From: Anaerobacillus sp.
GTDB taxonomy: Bacteria > Bacillota > Bacilli > Bacillales_H > Anaerobacillaceae
Assembly: GCA_007120055.1 (NCBI GenBank)
Contig: SKOL01000248.1
Span: 1-7,875 of the forward strand
Direction of reading: 5' to 3'
Length of the DNA stretch: 7,875 nucleotides
How positions within the stretch are numbered: the first letter of the stretch is position 1; each line of letters begins with the position of its first letter. Of this stretch, positions 4,214-7,875 are shown in pieces. A model generated the notes under the pieces. It was not told the origin of the DNA, made no database searches, and worked only from the letters and a program-made list of their open reading frames with translations. The position numbers were made by a program, and so were the translations under genes.

Positions 4214-5995
4214 TTATTCATCAATTTTCGAAGGAAGGAAAAAGGAAAATGTCGTTCCTTCTCCTAATTTGCTGTGAACAGAGACATGACCGTTATGTGC
4301 TTCGACAATATTTTTCACAATTGCTAATCCTAGTCCAGTACCAGCTCGGCCTCTCGTTCTTGCTTTATCAGCTTTATAAAAACGCTCAAATACAAACGGT
4401 AAATCTTCTTCAGGTATTCCTGATCCCGTATCACGAACATCAATTTTTATTCCTTCTCTAAGTGGTGACACAACTAAAGTAACAGAGCCTTCAACACTCG
4501 TATGACGCATAGCATTATCGATTAAATTCGTTAAAACTTGCTCAATCCGATCACTATCGACCATAATTTGATGATCGACTTCGGCTATCTCAGCCCTTAA
4601 TTGTATGTTATGATCTTTAGCCACGCCTTGAAACTTTCTTAATACTCGCCTTGAAAATTCGCGAATGTTTATAGGTTCAATATTCAATTGAATATGGCCA
4701 GCTTCCATACGAGCTAAGTCAAGTAACTCATTTACTAGGCGTCCCATTCGTAATGACTCATCATAAATAATTTTTGCTAATTCTTTTTTCTCTTCTTCAG
4801 ACCCGGCAATATCATCAATTATTGCCTCACTATACCCTTGTAGCATTGATATTGGTGTTCTCAATTCGTGAGATACATTAGCGATAAAATCTTTCCTCAA
4901 CTTATCATGCAATCGCTCTTCCGTCATATCACGCAATACAGCCACTGCACCACGTACAAAATTATCATCGTATAGTGGAGTCATCAATACAACCCAAGCC
5001 CTGCCTTGTACATCGACTTCTACCATCTGTTCCTCCTCAAGAGCAACTACTTGTTGAAACAGCTTTTTTATCGCCTTAGGTAGGTCGTCTGTGTTTTCAT
5101 TGTTATTTGTACTTTGTTCAAAATGCCACGCTTGAATAAATTGTTCCGCGGGCGGGTTCGTCACAACGATCGACCCTTTTCGGTCCAAAGTAATAACCCC
5201 ATCGGCCATACTACTTAATATTCTTGACAACTGTTCTTTTTCTTGGTTAAGAGCTGTTAAATTTGTATTTAAAACTCTACCCATTCTATTAAATGCCATC
5301 GCCAAAGACCCGATTTCATCTCTCGTTAAAATGGGCACTTTCGTATCAAAATTCCCTTTAGCCACTTCTAAAGAAGCTTGTCTCATTTTCCGAAGTGGTG
5401 CAGTAATCCTTGTTGATAAAAAGAAGGCAAAAATTGTCGTCAAAATAATGGCGATACCAGCAGCAAGGTAAATAATATTTTTCGTCTGTAGTGTCGCTTC
5501 TTCAATCACTTCTAAATATTGATAAATATAAAGAACTCCACTACGATTTTGTACAAAATTTACAGGTATGCCGACAACGAGAACTTCATTATGAATCTCT
5601 TCACCATTTACATAAAACGGAAAATCACCACGAGTGACCACCACTTCATTTTTTGTAATGACTTCTGAAAGTTCGGGATCATTTTTAAATAATTCTATAG
5701 GAACTTGATCTTCTTCTGGATAATACCAAGAATTTCCATCATCAATTAACAACATTAGCTTCATGTTGTAATGATCAGCAAGTTTCATACTTGTAGACAG
5801 TGCAGTATCTTCTGTATCGTAATGTTCTAATATAGAAGCGGTCATATGTGCATGGCTTGTTAACCTTTCTTCTGCTTGATCAGTATGAAACTTATCAAAA
5901 TATTGCAATAACATTATTGTTAGTATCGTCAACACGACCGATACTAACAATAAAATTGTAAACCATAGCTTACCAACGACACTTCTCCAAAACAT
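4214..5995 (-). CDS. resE: Membrane sensor histidine kinase ResE
   Basis: This 593-residue kinase senses redox or oxygen limitation and phosphorylates ResD. Order of parts: membrane helix 1 at about 10-31, an extracytoplasmic sensor region at about 32-172, membrane helix 2 at about 173-195, a HAMP linker at about 193-245, and a PAS domain at about 255-360. The dimerisation and phosphotransfer domain has the acceptor histidine H376 in SHELRTP. The ATPase domain shows the N box DRIEQVLTNLIDNAMRHT (482-499), G1 DTGSGIP (522-528), F box FERFYKAD (536-543) and G2 GTGLGLAI (552-559). All catalytic motifs are intact. The ATG overlaps the resD stop by one base (TAATG), with AAGG 4 nt upstream, so translation is coupled to resD. 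Length and domain order match B. subtilis ResE (about 590 residues). The neighbour resC supports ResE over the similar PhoR or WalK. Confidence 0.92.
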   Translation of the reverse strand: MFWRSVVGKLWFTILLLVSVVLTILTIMLLQYFDKFHTDQAEERLTSHAHMTASILEHYDTEDTALSTSMKLADHYNMKLMLLIDDGNSWYYPEEDQVPIELFKNDPELSEVITKNEVVVTRGDFPFYVNGEEIHNEVLVVGIPVNFVQNRSGVLYIYQYLEVIEEATLQTKNIIYLAAGIAIILTTIFAFFLSTRITAPLRKMRQASLEVAKGNFDTKVPILTRDEIGSLAMAFNRMGRVLNTNLTALNQEKEQLSRILSSMADGVITLDRKGSIVVTNPPAEQFIQAWHFEQSTNNNENTDDLPKAIKKLFQQVVALEEEQMVEVDVQGRAWVVLMTPLYDDNFVRGAVAVLRDMTEERLHDKLRKDFIANVSHELRTPISMLQGYSEAIIDDIAGSEEEKKELAKIIYDESLRMGRLVNELLDLARMEAGHIQLNIEPINIREFSRRVLRKFQGVAKDHNIQLRAEIAEVDHQIMVDSDRIEQVLTNLIDNAMRHTSVEGSVTLVVSPLREGIKIDVRDTGSGIPEEDLPFVFERFYKADKARTRGRAGTGLGLAIVKNIVEAHNGHVSVHSKLGEGTTFSFFLPSKIDE

Positions 5996-6711
5996 TATTC
6001 CTTCACAGCCTCAAACTTATAGCCTACACCCCAAACTGTAGAAATCATTGCTGCTGCTTCAGGAGATAAACGGTTTAACTTTTCCCGTAAACGCTTAATA
6101 TGAGTATCTACAGTACGTAAATCACCGAAAAATTCATAATTCCATACATCTTTAAGTAATTGTTCACGAGCAAATACTTTATCTGGAGCTTGAGCTAAAT
6201 AGTAAAGTAACTCGTACTCTTTAGGTGTTAAACTAATTTCGTTGCCATCAACTGTTACTCGGTGGGCATCATTATCAATCGTTAAGTACGGAAATACTAA
6301 AACGTCTTTCGTAGATGTTTCTGTTTGTAAAAATTTCGTAGAAGAAGACCTTCTTAAAAGAGCTTTTACTCGTAAGACCACTTCTCGTGGACTAAAAGGT
6401 TTAACGATATAATCATCAGTACCTGCTTCAAACCCTTGAACACGGTTCGCCTCTTCCCCTTTTGCAGTCAACATTATGATTGGTGTCGCTTTCGACTTTC
6501 TAATTTCATTACAGACTTCAATACCATCCATGCCTGGCATCATAATATCTAATAAAATTAAATCATAATTATTTTCAACAGCCATGCGAAGTGCAATTTC
6601 ACCATTTTCAGCATCTTCCACATCATAGTTTTCTCTTTCTAAATACATTTTTAAAAGACGACGAATGCGTTCTTCATCATCAACAATTAAGATTTTAGCT
6701 TCTTTTGACAT
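5995..6711 (-). CDS. resD: Response regulator ResD (OmpR/PhoB family)
   Basis: The 238-residue product is the transcription factor of the ResDE system, which in Bacillus controls cytochrome biogenesis, terminal oxidases and nitrate respiration. The receiver domain spans about 5-120, with acidic pocket D11-D12, phosphoacceptor D55 in LILLDIMMPGMDG, T82 and K104 (IVKPF). The winged-helix DNA-binding domain spans about 138-235, with LTPKEYELL, the recognition helix region RTVDTHIKRLREKL, and the C-terminal hairpin VWGVGYKF. The ATG at 6711 is chosen because GAGGGGG ends 6 nt upstream. A longer reading from TTG 6726 would place that site inside the gene. It forms a two-gene unit with resE. It is separated from resC by an unusually structured 587-bp gap with its own candidate promoters. 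Confidence 0.93.
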   Translation of the reverse strand: MSKEAKILIVDDEERIRRLLKMYLERENYDVEDAENGEIALRMAVENNYDLILLDIMMPGMDGIEVCNEIRKSKATPIIMLTAKGEEANRVQGFEAGTDDYIVKPFSPREVVLRVKALLRRSSSTKFLQTETSTKDVLVFPYLTIDNDAHRVTVDGNEISLTPKEYELLYYLAQAPDKVFAREQLLKDVWNYEFFGDLRTVDTHIKRLREKLNRLSPEAAAMISTVWGVGYKFEAVKE

Positions 6712-6717
6712 AAATAT

Positions 6718-6724
6718 CCCCCTC
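6718..6724 (-). promoter_or_regulatory. Ribosome binding site fixing the resD start
   Basis: GAGGGGG on the minus strand, 6 nt before the ATG at 6711. It decides against the in-frame TTG at 6726, which overlaps this site. Confidence 0.8.
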
Positions 6725-6753
6725 AAGCGTATAAGTTGATACTATCCTTCGAA

Positions 6754-6790
6754 CAAATGAAAGATGAATTTCATCATGCTTTCATTTTGT
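6754..6790. repeat. Dyad in the resD leader
   Basis: AATGAAA (6756-6762), GATGAA (6763-6768), a single T, TTCATC (6770-6775), ATGC, TTTCATT (6780-6786). The inner 6-bp and outer 7-bp arms are perfect complements with a 4-base bulge, and ACAAA/TTTGT continue the symmetry outward. It is 43-79 nt before the resD ATG and downstream of the candidate promoters, so it would lie in the leader RNA. On the coding strand it is not followed by a T run, so it is not an obvious terminator. It may be an operator or a stabilising hairpin. Confidence 0.5.
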
Positions 6791-6860
6791 TAAAAGTTTA
6801 GCTTTTTTCACCATGAATAATTATAAAACCTATATATATAAGTATATTACATAATAATAT

Positions 6861-6888
6861 ATTTTAACATAACATCTACTTTTGACTA
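6861..6888 (-). promoter_or_regulatory. Candidate promoter(s) of resDE
   Basis: On the minus strand TGT-TAAAAT (6869-6861) is an extended -10, 16 nt after a poor -35, TAGTCA (6888-6883). A second candidate just upstream is TTGAAT (6917-6912), 18 nt, TAATAT (6893-6888). The stretch 6820-6910 is extremely AT-rich. B. subtilis resDE is known to have its own promoter in addition to read-through from resA. Which candidate is used here cannot be told by eye. Confidence 0.35.
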
Positions 6889-6921
6889 TATTATTTTTAC
6901 ATGTAATTGACATTCAAAACC

Positions 6922-7045
6922 TTCATGACGATTAATCGTCACATCTAGAATGAAAATGCCGGCCGAATTCTCTCGCTTCGCTTTAAACTTCTATCGAATT
7001 TTAGAGGCTCACTCGAGATTTCGGCCGGAAATTTTCATATAAAAC
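6922..7045. repeat. Family B intergenic repeat, copy 2
   Basis: The head has TTCATGAC, with the perfect 16-bp palindrome TGACGATTAATCGTCA at 6926-6941, then CATCTAGAATGAAAA. The long stem joins GAAAAT (6952-6957) and CCGGCCGAA (6959-6967) with TTCGGCCGG (7020-7028) and ATTTTC (7031-7036), with small bulges, enclosing about 50 nt. The loop holds CGCTTCGCT and CGAATTTTAGAGGCTCACTC, matching loop words of copy 1 in the same order. The stem sequence is unrelated to that of copy 1. It ends with CATATAAAACC, matching CATACAAACC of copy 3, and copy 3 follows at once. Confidence 0.7.
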
Positions 7046-7062
7046 CAAAATAAAGAATTACT

Positions 7063-7215
7063 CGTCACCATCATAATATGGAAAAAGCGGTACTTTCACT
7101 CACTTCACCTTGACCTTCTCACGATTCTCAGAGGTTCGTTCGCAAAAGCACCCACATTTTTTCATACAAACCTTCACCACTTAAGATGTAAAATTCAAGT
7201 GTTTTCCTTACCAAC
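7063..7215. repeat. Family B intergenic repeat, copy 3
   Basis: It opens with CGTCACCATC and ATATGGAAAA, nearly identical to copy 1 (1262-1283); the left half of the head palindrome is missing. The loop has CGATTCTCAGAGGTTCGTTCG, against CGAATCTCAGAGGCTCGTTC in copy 1. The right end is TTTTTTCATACAAACC, then TTCACCACTTAAGATG and a 25-base tail ending CCTTACCAACT that matches the end of copy 1. The long stem is decayed: GAAAAAGCGG and CCACATTTTTTC pair only in part. Copies 2 and 3 are in tandem, sharing the head module between them. Confidence 0.7.
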
Positions 7216-7233
7216 TTGTCCATAACAAAATAA

Positions 7234-7278
7234 GAGGCTGGGACAAAACAAAGTGTCAGACACTTTTGTCCCAGCCTC
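7234..7278 (-). terminator. Strong hairpin after resC; internally deleted family A element
   Basis: GAGGCTGGGACAAAA (7234-7248) pairs perfectly over 15 bp with TTTTGTCCCAGCCTC (7264-7278). The loop contains AAGTGTCAGACACTT, itself a 7-1-7 palindrome that can extend the hairpin across a CAAA bulge. It starts 20 nt after the resC stop. On the minus strand it is followed by TTATTTT, so it should end or strongly reduce transcription from resC towards resD. The GAGGCTG ends and the GTGTCAGACAC word are those of family A, so it looks like a full element that has lost its middle. Confidence 0.7.
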
Positions 7279-7298
7279 CCTTCTATGATTGATACTAA

Positions 7299-7875
7299 CT
7301 AAGCGTATGAATGTAATCCTGCAATAACTAAATTTACGAAGATTAAATTAAACATAATTATCGCAAAACCGATAACACATAGCCATGCTGACTTTTCGCC
7401 ATGCCACCCTCGTGAAAGTCGTAAATGTAAATAAGCGGCGTAAAATAAAAATGTAATTAATGCCCACACTTCTTTTGGGTCCCATGCCCAAAAACGGGTC
7501 CATGCAATTTGGGCCCAGATCATTGCAAAAATCAAACCACCTAAAGTAAAAATTGGAAAACCTATGGCAATTGCTCGATAACTTATTTCATCGGCAGCTT
7601 GTGGGCTTACCCCTTTTAGCAACGGTTGTAATAGTTCCCCCAATTTCCTTCTTGTTATTAGGCGAACTAAATAATAAAGTACTAAACCTGTAAACAACGA
7701 CCAAATCACTGTGTTTAAATCAGCACTTTTAATATTAGGGTGGACATTAAAAAATGGTGTCATCTGCTCATCGTTAAGAGGGACTGCTTCATTTGGTCCA
7801 ACAAGTGGCGGAAGGTGATATACCACTTCAGCTTCCATTCCTTTTTCATCTACATAAGCAAATGGTGCTTCGTAA
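7299..7875 (-). CDS. resC: Cytochrome c biogenesis protein ResC/CcsB, C-terminal part (cut by window edge)
   Basis: The reading frame is open to the window edge (first visible residues [17 protein letters not shown]), so the true start is outside. The 192 visible residues are the C-terminal part of a CcsA/CcsB-type protein of system II cytochrome c maturation, which with ResB moves heme across the membrane for attachment to apocytochromes. Membrane helices are visible at [57 protein letters not shown] and [20 protein letters not shown]. The tryptophan-rich heme motif [17 protein letters not shown] is intact, and the last residues LHSYA carry the conserved histidine expected near the C-terminus. 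The next genes downstream are resD and resE, as in B. subtilis. The ATG at 7838 is internal and not the start. Confidence 0.92.
   Translation of the reverse strand, partial: YEAPFAYVDEKGMEAEVVYHLPPLVGPNEAVPLNDEQMTPFFNVHPNIKSADLNTVIWSLFTGLVLYYLVRLITRRKLGELLQPLLKGVSPQAADEISYRAIAIGFPIFTLGGLIFAMIWAQIAWTRFWAWDPKEVWALITFLFYAAYLHLRLSRGWHGEKSAWLCVIGFAIIMFNLIFVNLVIAGLHSYA

Noticed and set aside
4174..4461. 95-codon open frame on the plus strand
   Set aside because: Antisense to the ATPase domain of resE and begins in the resE terminator region; no convincing ribosome site.
6712..6726. Five-codon extension of ResD from TTG 6726
   Set aside because: The TTG overlaps the GAGGGGG ribosome site used by the ATG at 6711, and the extension does not fit ResD N-termini.
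6922..7215. CRISPR array
   Set aside because: The repeats are long, imperfect and self-complementary, with only two or three units and no regular spacers; no cas genes.
7836..7838. ATG as the start of resC
   Set aside because: The frame stays open to the window edge with plausible residues, the visible part lacks the N-terminal half expected of ResC/CcsB, and no ribosome site precedes it.

Overview
The window looks like a chromosomal segment of a low-GC Gram-positive spore-former of the family Bacillaceae. The grounds are strong AGGAGG-type ribosome binding sites, occasional TTG starts, AT-rich spacers, and a resC-resD-resE gene order as in Bacillus subtilis. The species cannot be named from the sequence alone.

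Layout, left to right. 1-76 (-) is the N-terminus of a LysM protein cut by the window edge. 182-305 is a 124-bp inverted-repeat element (family A, copy 1). 338-1150 (-) is a PHP-type histidinol-phosphatase with a good sigma-A promoter. 1249-1512 is a large intergenic repeat (family B, copy 1). 1572-2438 (-) is a secreted M23 endopeptidase with two C-terminal LysM domains and a terminator right after its stop. 2732-3322 (-) is a PduO-type cob(I)alamin adenosyltransferase with a terminator. It diverges from moaB (3443-3958, +), which has an extended -10 promoter. The convergent moaB/resE gap (3959-4213) is packed with structure: family A copy 2, an 11-bp direct repeat with a 12-bp hairpin, and a short terminator. 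4214-5995 (-) is the sensor kinase ResE and 5995-6711 (-) the response regulator ResD, overlapping by one base. The 587-bp gap 6712-7298 holds candidate resD promoters, a dyad in the resD leader, two more family B units and a 45-bp family A remnant acting as terminator. 7299-7875 (-) is the C-terminal part of the cytochrome c biogenesis protein ResC/CcsB, cut by the window edge.

How the genes fit together. ResC (heme delivery for cytochrome c maturation) and ResD/ResE (redox and oxygen-limitation signalling) form the respiration-control locus; resA and resB would be expected just beyond the right edge. MoaB serves molybdenum cofactor synthesis, the cofactor of nitrate reductase and other anaerobic oxidoreductases, so its position next to resDE makes sense, although it is transcribed separately. 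The adenosyltransferase makes coenzyme B12 and the M23/LysM proteins act on the cell wall; these look like independent housekeeping units.

I found no new protein system, CRISPR array, RNA gene or prophage. The most unusual content is in the spacers. Two families of structured dispersed repeats are visible by comparing the window with itself. In family B the flanking words are conserved but the long stem changes sequence while staying self-complementary. Family A includes two full-length homologous copies of about 120 bp plus an apparent internally deleted copy carrying the GTGTCAGACAC word.
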